Assembly (NCBI RefSeq): GCF_002217475.1
Contig: NZ_MUHH01000035.1
Coordinates: forward strand, 29,819-93,818
Direction of reading: 5' to 3'
Source: Flavobacterium tructae
Lineage (GTDB): Bacteria; Bacteroidota; Bacteroidia; Flavobacteriales; Flavobacteriaceae
DNA: 64,000 nt
Within the stretch, counting starts at the first letter, position 1, and each line of letters starts with the position of its first letter. The notes beneath the pieces are model-generated. The model saw only the letters and a list, made by a program, of their open reading frames with translations, did no database searches and was not told the DNA's origin. The position numbers and the translations under genes are program-made. Shown here in pieces: positions 26,226 to 35,137 of this stretch.

Positions 26226-26588
26226 CTAGAATAACTGGTAAAGGTGCAGATGGGTATGTCGCTGAATCTGGTAGACCGTAGCCATACCATAAATTAAGCG
26301 ATTTTTGAAAATTCTGAATGGTACTAATTTGGTATAGTACGGTGTTTTTAAAGTACTGCTGTCTGAAGTTGTAGCACGGTGTTTGATCTTCTTTTTGACA
26401 ATGAAATGAATGTCAAGATCTTCGGGACTAACCAAAGCGGAAGACGAAAATTGAGGTACTTCTGAAGCAGTGAAGTTTTCCTGAAGCTGACAAATCGTAA
26501 GTTCAGCAGTATGTTTACCAGATTCTCCTCCACTTAGAAAAGGGAGTAAGAACAGCAAAATAATACCTATGAACTTTAATGGTTTCAT
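26226..26588 (-). CDS. Small exported or membrane-anchored protein, unknown
   Basis: A 120-residue protein from the ATG at 26588. The open frame extends upstream to 26666, but the hydrophobic N-terminal segment KPLKFIGIILLFLLPFLSG makes 26588 the natural start. One signal or anchor segment is followed by a polar middle and an unusual His-rich C-terminus (RHTHLHLYQLF). I do not recognise a family. It lies directly upstream of and co-directional with the efflux operon. The histidines might bind metal, but that is speculative. Confidence 0.5.
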   Translation of the reverse strand: MKPLKFIGIILLFLLPFLSGGESGKHTAELTICQLQENFTASEVPQFSSSALVSPEDLDIHFIVKKKIKHRATTSDSSTLKTPYYTKLVPFRIFKNRLIYGMATVYQIQRHTHLHLYQLF

Positions 26589-26793
26589 GTATGCAGTAAA
26601 GAATTGTAGCTTGTCGTCTGTAAAGACAACTTCTATTTGATATGGGCCAAATATAGGCATTTGCAAAATAAAGGATTCTTAAAATTTTAAGAAAATATTA
26701 AAAATTGAGGATAGGATAACATTCCGGAAAGACACCATTCATTTCTAGGATGGTTTTATAGAGGCTTGATGTTATAAAAACAGAATTCATTCT

Positions 26794-26801
26794 TAATTTT
26801 G
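26794..26801 (+). promoter_or_regulatory. Probable -7 promoter box of the AraC gene
   Basis: TAATTTTG fits TAnnTTTG and lies 33 bases before the ATG of the AraC-type gene. A TTG at 26766-26768 is at a slightly long spacing of 25 bases. Confidence 0.45.
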
Positions 26802-26833
26802 TAAAAAGAGAAAGAAGCACTAAAATTATTGAA

Positions 26834-27685
26834 ATGAATAAAGTATTCTCCCAACAGGGCACATTTTTATTAGGAACAGATGGATCAGAACATTTTGTTT
26901 TGAATAAACCTGTTCAGTTTAGCGAGTATACTGTTTTATTGGTTAGTGAAGGCGAGGGAATTTTTCATGCTGATTTTGCCTCTTTTCACTTTAGAGGTCC
27001 GGTTCTTTTGTTCTCAACACCTCAACAATCTATTTATATAAAAGAAAATAAACCTCTTAAATATAGTGTTTTACAATTTCATGGTGACTTCTATTGTATT
27101 GAATATCATAGGAATGAAGTCGCTTGTAATGGCTTACTCTTTAATAATATATATTTAGAGCCTTCTATACCATTAACTGTTGACCAGCATCAATTATATA
27201 CACAATTAATGGATCAGATTACGGATGAACTAAAGCAGGAAACTCCTTCCGAGATTGTATTGAGAGCTTATATTCAGTTGTTCTTAGCCAAATCGAGCAG
27301 TATCAAAATGAACAGCATCGAGAAGCAGGAACTTCAAAAAGATGAAAAAATGGATCAGTTTAGGCTACTTTTGGAGGAGCATTTTCTGACCCTTCACAAA
27401 CCAAGTGATTATGCGTCCTTATTAGCGATGACTTCTAATAATTTTACCAAGCAATGCAGAAAACGCTTCCATAAAACTCCAACGCAAATGATTCAGGAAC
27501 GACAAATTCTTGAAGCTAAGAAACACCTGCACCTGACCAGAATGAGTATTAAAGAAATTGCTTTTGCTTTGAAATTTCAGGACGAATACTATTTTAGCAG
27601 GGTCTTTAAAAAAAGGACAAACATTTCTCCGCAAACCTTTAGAAAAACAACCGGAATTTCAATTGTGGCAGATTTGTCTAGTTAA
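26834..27685 (+). CDS. AraC family regulator with cupin-like sensor
   Basis: A 283-residue regulator. The N-terminal 150 residues look like a cupin-type AraC sensor (EYTVLLVSEGEGIFHADFAS, FRGPVLLFSTPQQSIYI). Residues about 180-275 form the two helix-turn-helix units (PSDYASLLAMTSNNFTKQCR, then IKEIAFALKFQDEYYFSRVF, ending KRTNISPQTFRK). It is divergent from the small protein and efflux genes and lies 86 bases ahead of the DUF417 gene. It could control either. The tandem arrangement with the DUF417 gene favours local control of that membrane protein. Confidence 0.9.
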   Translation: MNKVFSQQGTFLLGTDGSEHFVLNKPVQFSEYTVLLVSEGEGIFHADFASFHFRGPVLLFSTPQQSIYIKENKPLKYSVLQFHGDFYCIEYHRNEVACNGLLFNNIYLEPSIPLTVDQHQLYTQLMDQITDELKQETPSEIVLRAYIQLFLAKSSSIKMNSIEKQELQKDEKMDQFRLLLEEHFLTLHKPSDYASLLAMTSNNFTKQCRKRFHKTPTQMIQERQILEAKKHLHLTRMSIKEIAFALKFQDEYYFSRVFKKRTNISPQTFRKTTGISIVADLSS

Positions 27686-27771
27686 TATCCTTTTTCGTCC
27701 ATTCTTTGCCAAACCTTCGAAAGGTAGTTTTGCTGTGTTATTTAAAAACAAATAATTTAAAAATTACAGCA

Positions 27772-28335
27772 ATGAAAAATACCATTTTGAATACAATTGC
27801 AAATTTAGATCAGTTAGGGAAAAAAGCAGTACGTGCCGGAATCGTAATTGTTTTTTTATGGATTGGCGGACTTAAGTTTTTTACCTACGAAGCAGATGGA
27901 ATCGTACCTTTTGTAGCCAACAGCCCCTTTATGTCTTTCTTTTACAATCAGCCCACCGAGTACAAGGAATTTGTCAATAAAGAAGGGGAGCTTGTTACCG
28001 AAAACCACGAATGGCAGATCTCCAATAATACGTATGGGTTTGCCAATGGTCTTGGAATTTTGTTAATCGGAATAGGGATTCTGGTAGCGATACATCAATG
28101 GGCACCTTTGGCAAGTCTGATCGGAAGTATATTGGTTTTTATACTGACTATAGGGACATTATCTTTTTTAGTAACTACCCCCGAAAGCTGGGTGCCGCAT
28201 TTAACGGATGAGCAATATGGCTTTCCTTATTTGTCAGGCAGAGGGCGTCTGGCTCTGAAAGACATTGTGATTTTGGGAGCTTCCTTAATTACGATGAGCG
28301 AATCGGCCGCATTGTATCTAAAGAGACAGTCTTAA
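27772..28335 (+). CDS. DUF417 (YkgB-type) inner membrane protein
   Basis: A 187-residue protein from the ATG at 27772; the frame runs upstream to 27706, but the region before 27772 lacks coding character. It shows the DUF417 pattern: a first helix with GIVIVFLWIGGLKFFTYEAD, the conserved VPFVANSPFMSFFY, and three further hydrophobic helices (GLGILLIGIGILVAIH, LIGSILVFILTIGTLSFL, DIVILGASLITM). E. coli relatives YkgB/RclC belong to reactive-chlorine stress genes, but the general function is unknown. It follows the AraC regulator and is closed by a strong terminator at 28360. Confidence 0.88.
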   Translation: MKNTILNTIANLDQLGKKAVRAGIVIVFLWIGGLKFFTYEADGIVPFVANSPFMSFFYNQPTEYKEFVNKEGELVTENHEWQISNNTYGFANGLGILLIGIGILVAIHQWAPLASLIGSILVFILTIGTLSFLVTTPESWVPHLTDEQYGFPYLSGRGRLALKDIVILGASLITMSESAALYLKRQS

Positions 28336-28359
28336 AAAACTAAATCACAGTAATATCAG

Positions 28360-28395
28360 AAAAGCCTTTAGCGCTCGGGGCAGCTAAAGGCTTTT
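28360..28395. terminator. Bidirectional terminator
   Basis: AAAAGCCTTTAGC (28360-28372) and GCTAAAGGCTTTT (28383-28395) form a perfect 13-bp stem with a 10-base loop, placed between the convergent DUF417 and lipoprotein genes. Confidence 0.88.
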
Positions 28396-28421
28396 GCATT
28401 TTCAATTATTAAAGCTCAAAA

Positions 28422-29453
28422 TTATTGCACGGTTACGGCATAACTTAGATTTGAGGTTGCGGTACCTCTTTTAAATCTCATTCTGTTGTATGCTCCGACA
28501 GGAACTCCGGCCGGAATTTTCAGTACCGCTTTATAAGAAGTAAGACTTACAATTTCTAAAGGATATGTGACAGCAGTGTTACTGGTATTGTAAATTTCTA
28601 CTGCAGTAAGTTCATTTAACAAACCGCCTCGGACTTCGAGAGTTTCTCCTGAACGTTTAGTAGTTGGAAAACCAAATCTCTCTGTTTTGAAATAGTCAGG
28701 TTCCGTTACCTCAATTTTAAATCTGTTTTCTACACTGGCATTTTGAAGGGTGTAAGCTCCATTTTTTATGCGAAGATCATATAATCCCAGCGGCATATTT
28801 TCCGGAAGAAAGTAATACACTCCATATTCTAGAAAAGGCGCCGCAGTTTCACCGTTGCCTAAGTACACGATTTCTGCTGTGTATTCTGTTTTTTGATCGG
28901 CAGCAGATACAAAGTAAACTCTGGTATCTTTAAGACTCATCCATAAATCATTGATGATCGCCGGATCGCTCGTACCACGATTGGTCATTTTTGCCATAAA
29001 ACCTTTGGCTAACGGTTCTTCCTGAGTTGAAGTCCATGTTCGCGGTTCCTTTTGTCTGAAATCTATTTTTAGGGTATATTTTTTTGTAGTACCTGCTTTT
29101 GATGTAACGGTATAAACGGTACCGTCTTTAAAAGCGACCTCTGCACCAGATGCCGGAGAGATAGTAGCTTCGGTACCCAGAATGATTTCCGGTTTAACTG
29201 TTTCAGGAAGTGTTATGTGGTTGCTCCAGGTAATTACTATATTTTCCTCAGTCAGAGCCGCACTAATCGCGTTGTTTTCAGTATCCTTAATGGTAAAAGA
29301 TTCAATATGGGTGTAACCCGGAACTTTTATAACATCGGCCGGAATAGTATTTACCTTGTCGATATACTCCGTTTCGCACGAAACACATGCCAACGCTATA
29401 AAAAGCAGGGTCATTTGGTATAAAAAGACAGGATTATGTATTCTTTTAGTCAT
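28422..29453 (-). CDS. DUF5018-like lipoprotein of the HmuY cluster
   Basis: A 343-residue lipoprotein (lipobox around ALACVSCETE, Cys26). Residues about 45-130 match the same beta-sandwich pattern as the lipoprotein at 30449 (SFTIKDTENNAISAAL, TISPASGAEVAFKDG, YTVTSKAGTTKKYTLKI), a DUF5018-type module. The rest reads as IPT/TIG-like beta-sandwich repeats (LEVRGGLLNELTAVEIYNTS). It is probably a surface-exposed, substrate-binding or haemophore-like component. It is the last gene of the run that starts with the TonB receptor at 35137, though a 244-base gap separates it from the preceding gene, so it may have its own transcript. Confidence 0.65.
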   Translation of the reverse strand: MTKRIHNPVFLYQMTLLFIALACVSCETEYIDKVNTIPADVIKVPGYTHIESFTIKDTENNAISAALTEENIVITWSNHITLPETVKPEIILGTEATISPASGAEVAFKDGTVYTVTSKAGTTKKYTLKIDFRQKEPRTWTSTQEEPLAKGFMAKMTNRGTSDPAIINDLWMSLKDTRVYFVSAADQKTEYTAEIVYLGNGETAAPFLEYGVYYFLPENMPLGLYDLRIKNGAYTLQNASVENRFKIEVTEPDYFKTERFGFPTTKRSGETLEVRGGLLNELTAVEIYNTSNTAVTYPLEIVSLTSYKAVLKIPAGVPVGAYNRMRFKRGTATSNLSYAVTVQ

Positions 29454-29697
29454 GATTGTGTTGTCTATATAATTTTACTTGATTTTATTTATTAGTTTTG
29501 CTACTTATTGAATAAGCGGGCTATTATTTTTTAAAATGCCTGTTTTACAATGCTTACGGTAATTTTACAGAGCCGTTTGTGGTCATGGGGGAATGATTTA
29601 GGGAATAGGGTATTTTGCAGTCGATCGCCGGTCAGCTTTGCTGCAGTTACTTTTATCTATTTCGTGCTCCCATGTTCTTTTTTTACGCTGTTGTTAA

Positions 29698-30369
29698 TTA
29701 TTTTACCTGAGTCCAGTTATAGTTTACAGTACTGTTTGAAGATCCCGGAGTAATGCTGGTTACCTTAACCAGGTAAGCTTCTAATGCTGATGCAGGGCTA
29801 GTAACTGATTGTGAATTTGTACCAGAATTAGTTCTCCAGATTACAATAGCTTTTGCAGGAGTCATAACATGTGTAAGGATGTTGTAAGAGTAGTATCCTA
29901 AGCCATAATTTGCTCCGGATATAGTTCCGTTGTATCCTAAAACATTGTACGGATCTGCCGGTGAAGTACCTACGTTACCAGATGCGTTTTTAACTACAAT
30001 AGCAGAGTTCCAGCTATCCCAGTCATCACAAGTCTGATTTAAGTTAACAGTACCCACATACCATTTACCGGCATTACCTACCGGACGGATTGAACCTCCG
30101 TAAATACCTTCCCATTGAACGTTAACACCTCCAATTGCAGCCGCAACAGGAGTCCAGTTCGTATAGGTAGAAGATGGTGCAGCAGTTCTGTTTACCGTAA
30201 CAGAGGTAGAAGTAACAGTACAAAGAGCTAAAGCAGATTTCTTAGTTAAATTTGATCCTTGCGATTGTTCTTTTGCTACCGCTTGTGTTTCGGCATTTTG
30301 TTCGTCAGTACTACAAGATGTAAATGAAATAGCAGCCACTGCTAAAATTGATAGAATTATTTTTTTCAT
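29698..30369 (-). CDS. Lipoprotein of unknown function, 223 residues
   Basis: A 223-residue lipoprotein (AVAAISFTSCSTDEQ, Cys19). After a short polar linker it has a Ser/Thr/Gly/Trp-rich, all-beta domain (TYTNWTPVAAAIGGVNVQWE, DDWDSWNSAIVVKN, YNGTISGANYGLGYYSYN). Two Cys residues after the lipobox (LCTVTS and NQTCDDW) could form a disulfide. I do not recognise the family. Its place inside the HmuY/TonB run suggests a surface role in haem, iron or other nutrient capture. Confidence 0.65.
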   Translation of the reverse strand: MKKIILSILAVAAISFTSCSTDEQNAETQAVAKEQSQGSNLTKKSALALCTVTSTSVTVNRTAAPSSTYTNWTPVAAAIGGVNVQWEGIYGGSIRPVGNAGKWYVGTVNLNQTCDDWDSWNSAIVVKNASGNVGTSPADPYNVLGYNGTISGANYGLGYYSYNILTHVMTPAKAIVIWRTNSGTNSQSVTSPASALEAYLVKVTSITPGSSNSTVNYNWTQVK

Positions 30370-30448
30370 AATGATTTATATTTGATAGATTAATTGGCTT
30401 CTTTCATTACCCTCGCAGTGTAAACAGGCATTTTTTATTTTCTTATAT

Positions 30449-31195
30449 TTAATTGGTGATCCTGAACGGATATTTCATGGTAGTGGACAGATTATAACTT
30501 TCCATCATTAACCAGTAATCGGTATCCGGTTGAAGAGGTATAGTTGTATTGGCTGCATCTGCAAAAACATACATGACATAAAAACTTCCAATATCAAGAC
30601 CTTCATTGTATTGCTTCATCTGCCATTTCTTGTTGCCTTGCGCATCTACCACAAACACCTTTGTCACCTCATAAGACGGCAGGAAGTTTTGCCCTTTTAC
30701 CGTAAGCGGACTATCGCTACTAATCGAGAAAGTTTCTGTTGGACTTGATACTTCATTTACGACTAATTTAGGCTGTTGTATGACAACGTTCACCGTGTAA
30801 ACCGCGGTTGTTCCATCTGCCGCTTTTGTGGTATAGGTTATCGGAGTTTTGCTAAAAACAGGTATCAGTTCTTTTGCGGCAGGAGAAATAGTGGTATTTG
30901 CCGGTAATGTTATGGCAGCTTCAAGATATTGATACTCATAATAAGAAGGGAGGTAAACTGTAATGGTCTTCTTCAGATTATTTACAGCACTATGGATGGC
31001 CTGAGCGGTGCCCGGATTGGTTACACGAAAAGATACAATTCTTTTAGCATCCAGACCGGTAACTATTTCTGTAATTGGTGCTTCTTTTACATCTGTCCAT
31101 CTTTCTTCCTCACTGCTGCATCCCGTTAACAGAGTAAGTAGGGTAAAAGCTGAAGCGAATAAGTTTGTTTTTAATGGGGTAATTTTACTATTCAT
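30449..31195 (-). CDS. DUF5018-like lipoprotein of the HmuY cluster
   Basis: A 248-residue lipoprotein (TLLTGCSSEEER, Cys26). The central part repeats the module seen in the lipoprotein at 28422 (ITLPANTTISPAAKELIPVF, ITYTTKAADGTTAVYTVNV), followed by a TIG-like sandwich (LTVKGQNFLPSYEVTKVFVV). The two are probably diverged paralogues. It is 14 bases downstream of a HmuY-type gene, so it very likely shares the transcript of the TonB receptor. Confidence 0.68.
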   Translation of the reverse strand: MNSKITPLKTNLFASAFTLLTLLTGCSSEEERWTDVKEAPITEIVTGLDAKRIVSFRVTNPGTAQAIHSAVNNLKKTITVYLPSYYEYQYLEAAITLPANTTISPAAKELIPVFSKTPITYTTKAADGTTAVYTVNVVIQQPKLVVNEVSSPTETFSISSDSPLTVKGQNFLPSYEVTKVFVVDAQGNKKWQMKQYNEGLDIGSFYVMYVFADAANTTIPLQPDTDYWLMMESYNLSTTMKYPFRITN

Positions 31196-31209
31196 GTGAA
31201 TTAAATTGG

Positions 31210-32004
31210 TTATCGGATTTCAAATTTGGTACTTCCCGCCGGTACCATTACATATTCAAAAGTGTAATACATGTGCGGAGTGTCTTTAAACCAATCCTTA
31301 GGGCTGTATACATCTTTATAAACAGATATCATTTTGATTTTTGCGTAATTACCGTTAGCGGTTTTCAGGATAATCGTTCTGGCTGGAATTACAGTACCGT
31401 TTGCTATTTTAAGCGATTCCCCAAGTGCATAGGCCACGTGCGCTTTCTGCGGATTCTTTCCATTCGATACCACTTCACCTCCAAAATCATACAAGTACCA
31501 TCCTGTTCCGTTTCCAAATGAGCCCGCATCATCAGTACCAATAAGGTCAATTCCGGTTTTAAACTGACTGTCTGCAGGAATATCGATAACTTCATTAAAA
31601 GGTTTGGCTACAATCGTGATTCCACCTATACCTCCCGCAAGAGAGCCGTTGTTTTGTGAGTTGCTGCCATTGTTTCCGGATAAAAAGCTCGCGTAAAGTC
31701 CGCCAAAAGCCAGATCCCATTTTCGGGTTTTTTTATAAGATCCCTCTACAGCTTTGTTTTCTTCAAGACTGTAGTAAAGTGTTGCTGAAGGAGCAGTAGG
31801 ATTTGCATCAGAAGTACTCCCTTGATAGTTTTTTACCTGTATTACTTTATAGAATAAACCTGTTGAAGGAATTTCGGTTTTCGGATCGGTTGCCTTATTT
31901 TCGTCTGCTGAGCAGGCCGTAAACAAAACGGTTAGAAGAAAAACGACCAGTAGGATTCCGGGCATTTTTTGGGTTAGGGTTTTGATTTTTGTCATGTTAT
32001 TCAA
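31210..32004 (-). CDS. HmuY family lipoprotein (second copy)
   Basis: A 264-residue lipoprotein (VLFTACSADENK, Cys31) with the HmuY fold signature: KTRKWDLAFGGLYASFLSGN, the GTGWYLYDF turn, RTIILKTANGNYAKIKMISV and the closing MYYTFEYVMVP. HmuY proteins are haem-binding haemophores that deliver haem to a TonB receptor of the HmuR type. It starts on the base next to the stop codon of the preceding HmuY gene, so translation is probably coupled. Ligand residues cannot be assigned by eye; other HmuY relatives bind other ligands. Confidence 0.85.
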   Translation of the reverse strand: MNNMTKIKTLTQKMPGILLVVFLLTVLFTACSADENKATDPKTEIPSTGLFYKVIQVKNYQGSTSDANPTAPSATLYYSLEENKAVEGSYKKTRKWDLAFGGLYASFLSGNNGSNSQNNGSLAGGIGGITIVAKPFNEVIDIPADSQFKTGIDLIGTDDAGSFGNGTGWYLYDFGGEVVSNGKNPQKAHVAYALGESLKIANGTVIPARTIILKTANGNYAKIKMISVYKDVYSPKDWFKDTPHMYYTFEYVMVPAGSTKFEIR

Positions 32005-32721
32005 TTAATTGGTACTTAAATTTTTACTCCCGTCCTGCTGTACAAAGTATTTGAAAGTAAAATAGGGAGCAGGCCAGTTTAAATCAGTTACAGCTGGGGG
32101 ATTGCCTTTGTAAGCATTTATGAGTTGTAGCTTTGCATATTTTCCATTAGGCAGACGCAGCACATAAGTACGATCCGGAATAGCCTGCATGATATGACTG
32201 CTCAGGCTGTAATAAAACCAACCCGCAGAGCTTTCAGAGGAAGACCATCCGATTTTAGTAACTTCACTGTTGTTAAAATCAGTATCTGAAGGTGCCTGAT
32301 GGACATTTTTATAAGCCTCTTTCAATAAGACTACCGCTGTGTTTTTTGCCGGACCGCCATAACCGGGATTGTACTGGTATTTTGTATTGTTTACAAAAAC
32401 TTCACTATTGTAAGGCCCTGTAAAAGCAATGTCCCAGTCGTTTGTTTTCATGAATTGTAAAGAATCTGCTTTTGTATGCAGCCAGATTTGTTTCTGATCG
32501 CTAAAGCGAAAAAGAAAAGTATGGAAACTTCTTTTTTCCTTGCCTTTTGTGTCGGTGCTCATAGCAGCTCCGGTATCTCCGGCAAGATCTGAAACTACGG
32601 TGCTTTTACCATCTACCAGACTAGCTGTTGGATTTTCGTCAGTACTGCTGCAGGAAATAAAATTCATACCTACAATAAGTAGTACTAAAGGCCATTTTTT
32701 GAATATATGATTTGTTATCAT
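32005..32721 (-). CDS. HmuY family lipoprotein (first copy)
   Basis: A 238-residue lipoprotein (GMNFISCSSTDENP, Cys24) with the HmuY pattern: MKTNDWDIAFTGPYNSEVFV, the SAGWFYYSLSSH turn, RTYVLRLPNGKYAKLQLINA and FTFKYFVQQDG. Together with the copy downstream it makes a tandem pair behind the TonB receptor, the arrangement of the P. gingivalis hmuR-hmuY unit but with the haemophore duplicated. It lies 31 bases after the receptor gene. Confidence 0.85.
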   Translation of the reverse strand: MITNHIFKKWPLVLLIVGMNFISCSSTDENPTASLVDGKSTVVSDLAGDTGAAMSTDTKGKEKRSFHTFLFRFSDQKQIWLHTKADSLQFMKTNDWDIAFTGPYNSEVFVNNTKYQYNPGYGGPAKNTAVVLLKEAYKNVHQAPSDTDFNNSEVTKIGWSSSESSAGWFYYSLSSHIMQAIPDRTYVLRLPNGKYAKLQLINAYKGNPPAVTDLNWPAPYFTFKYFVQQDGSKNLSTN

Positions 32722-32752
32722 GATGAAATATTTAATGTAAATTATTGTTTTA

Positions 32753-35137
32753 TTAATCTTTAAAAAAACGATAGCTTATGCCGGCAAGTACTATTCTTCC
32801 GGGCTGTCCGGGCATTAACGGATCGGTATAGTTGAAAATATTATCAGCTGTAAATCGAATACTGAGATGGTCTTTTAACAGTTGTTTTTCTATACTGGCA
32901 TTAGTAAGCCAATAATCCTTCACAAAAATGTCGTATTGGTCAATGAATTGATTGCCGTTTCGATCTCCGAAAGGATACTTGCTTCTAAAATTAACCCTGA
33001 TATTTGCATTAAGTTTCCACGGAGTGTAGCGATAGAAAATAGAGGTATTGGCCATGTGGCGGGAACGATTTTCGATACCCCAGTAATCAGACGGACGGGG
33101 TTTATACGAATTTCCGGTTGCAGGATCATGTATGTTTTGGCTATAAGGCCATTTACCTGCACTGATACTATCTTTGACACTAAGATCTTTAGCAATTAAA
33201 TATTGATAACCGGCGCTTATTTCCAGATTCTTTATCGGACTGAGTTTTAAAGCAATTTCAAATCCTTTGTTAACAGCTTTAGGGAGGTTTTGATACGTAT
33301 AAATAATTTGATTATTGGTTCCTGTAGCGACCTGAATGCTATTGATTTGATTGGTTATTTTATGATAAAAAAGATTTCCTTCTATTTTAAACTTTTTTGA
33401 AGGTTCCAAAACTAATCCTGCATTATACGAAGTACTTTTTTCGGCCTGAAGATTTCCGGCAGTTTGATTGAGCACATATTGCCTGATTTCACTAATCTGA
33501 CCGTCCTCTTTTAACTGCTGTAGTGTAGGAGCGAGAACCGCATTACCAATAACCAGGTAATTTCCGTTAGGATTAAAGAACACCAAATAATTGGTTTTAA
33601 AATCAGGAGCTTTAAATCCTGTTCCAATACCTGTTTTAAAAGTCAGTTTAGGCGTAATGAAGTATTGTAATCCAAAACTGGGATTGAGTCTTCCTCCAAA
33701 ATTATTAGTGTGATCGTAACGGAGTCCGCCCACAGCTTTTACTTTCTGAACAGGAGACCATTCGCCCTGAACATAAGAGAAAAAAGTCTGTAGAGAATTG
33801 ACACCATTCAGCGATTTATCGTTCATATTCTCCTGACTTCCGCCAATGCCACCAACAAGCTGGTACGAATTGTTATTGCTGTAGGAGAATTGCTGTTCTA
33901 CGCGGTGAAGCGTCTGTTTAAAAACATCCTGACTAACAGCATTATTGCTTTGCTGCCAGGCCACACTCATATCGGCGGTATAATGAGTGAGGTAGTATCG
34001 CGTAATGCTTCTTAAGTTACTATTGAAACGGTGATCGAACGAAAGTGAAAGGTTAAGATCCTGCTCGTCCTGATGATCTCCGGAAATGTGTCCAAGACCA
34101 AAATCCTTTTGCATAAAAGAACGTCGCAGACCGTAACGACCGCTTAAATTTAAATAACTGTTATCACCGGTTTGATAGCGTGATCTTCCCTGTAAGCTAT
34201 AATTATCGTAGGGTGGAGAAGTGGTGCCTTTAATGTATTTTGAATTGGTATTAAAACCGTCGGTTCGATAATAATTTGCCGCTATATTGGCGGTTCCTTT
34301 ATTTTGTGCGAATGGAGTTTCACCTTCTACAGTGGCATCAAGAATGTTCAATGAACCATAACTTACAGAAGTCTGTAGCTGCGGATCAACTACGCCGTGT
34401 CGGGTAATAATATTAATGGTACCGCCCAACGCTTCACTGCCGTAAAGACTGGAAGATGCTCCTTTTATGATCTCAATACGTTCTATGTTAGACACACTGA
34501 TTCTCGAAAGATCGAAATTACCATTGTTGCGTCCAACCATAGGCTGACCGTCAATAAGTACCATAATATATTCGCTGCCAAAGCCCTGCATTTGAACGCC
34601 TACAGATCGTGCTCCACCACTAATATTGTTGACAATTGCGATTCCGGTCTGCTCTTTTAAAACCTCATCAAGTCTTCGGCTGCCCATTAGTTCTATGGTT
34701 TTACGATCAATTATGGTTACGGGCATCGCACTATACTGAGCATTGACAAGGCTTTCGGGATTACTCTTTTTGGAACGACCTTTTACACTTACTTCATTCA
34801 GATCAATACCAGGCTCCATATTAATGTGCAGTGGCTTCATAGCTGAGCCATTCAAAACAATCTGTCGGATGTAATCTTTAAATCCCATGGTGGTGATTCT
34901 GATGTTGTAGGTTCCATTGGATACACCGCTAAATGAAAAGTACCCTGTACGATCTGATACTACTGACTTGCCTGAAGACTCCAGTGTTACGAGAACCTTT
35001 GGAAGCGGATTTCCGGCATGATAGACAAAACCGGTAAAATCGGAACTGTTTTGAGCCTGAACAATACTTATATACAAAACAAGCAAACAAGTAAGTATTG
35101 TTTTTTGGACAGGAGTGTTGGTATTTTTGTTTTTCAT
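32753..35137 (-). CDS. HmuR-like TonB-dependent receptor
   Basis: A 794-residue outer membrane receptor. It has a signal peptide (cleavage near VQAQ), a carboxypeptidase-like domain at about 32-110 (GFVYHAGNPLPKVLVTLESS), a plug with AMPVTIIDRKTIELMGSRRL and GQPMVGRNNGNFDLSRIS, and a beta-barrel ending in LAGISYRFFKD. The extracellular segment with FKAPDF followed by FNPNGNYLV resembles the YRAP/NPDL-type haem motifs of HmuR/HemR receptors. Two HmuY genes follow directly. Upstream, a 22-bp motif shared with another TonB receptor operon (62899) suggests iron control. Haem is the likely cargo; other HmuY-linked cargo cannot be excluded. Confidence 0.88.
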   Translation of the reverse strand: MKNKNTNTPVQKTILTCLLVLYISIVQAQNSSDFTGFVYHAGNPLPKVLVTLESSGKSVVSDRTGYFSFSGVSNGTYNIRITTMGFKDYIRQIVLNGSAMKPLHINMEPGIDLNEVSVKGRSKKSNPESLVNAQYSAMPVTIIDRKTIELMGSRRLDEVLKEQTGIAIVNNISGGARSVGVQMQGFGSEYIMVLIDGQPMVGRNNGNFDLSRISVSNIERIEIIKGASSSLYGSEALGGTINIITRHGVVDPQLQTSVSYGSLNILDATVEGETPFAQNKGTANIAANYYRTDGFNTNSKYIKGTTSPPYDNYSLQGRSRYQTGDNSYLNLSGRYGLRRSFMQKDFGLGHISGDHQDEQDLNLSLSFDHRFNSNLRSITRYYLTHYTADMSVAWQQSNNAVSQDVFKQTLHRVEQQFSYSNNNSYQLVGGIGGSQENMNDKSLNGVNSLQTFFSYVQGEWSPVQKVKAVGGLRYDHTNNFGGRLNPSFGLQYFITPKLTFKTGIGTGFKAPDFKTNYLVFFNPNGNYLVIGNAVLAPTLQQLKEDGQISEIRQYVLNQTAGNLQAEKSTSYNAGLVLEPSKKFKIEGNLFYHKITNQINSIQVATGTNNQIIYTYQNLPKAVNKGFEIALKLSPIKNLEISAGYQYLIAKDLSVKDSISAGKWPYSQNIHDPATGNSYKPRPSDYWGIENRSRHMANTSIFYRYTPWKLNANIRVNFRSKYPFGDRNGNQFIDQYDIFVKDYWLTNASIEKQLLKDHLSIRFTADNIFNYTDPLMPGQPGRIVLAGISYRFFKD

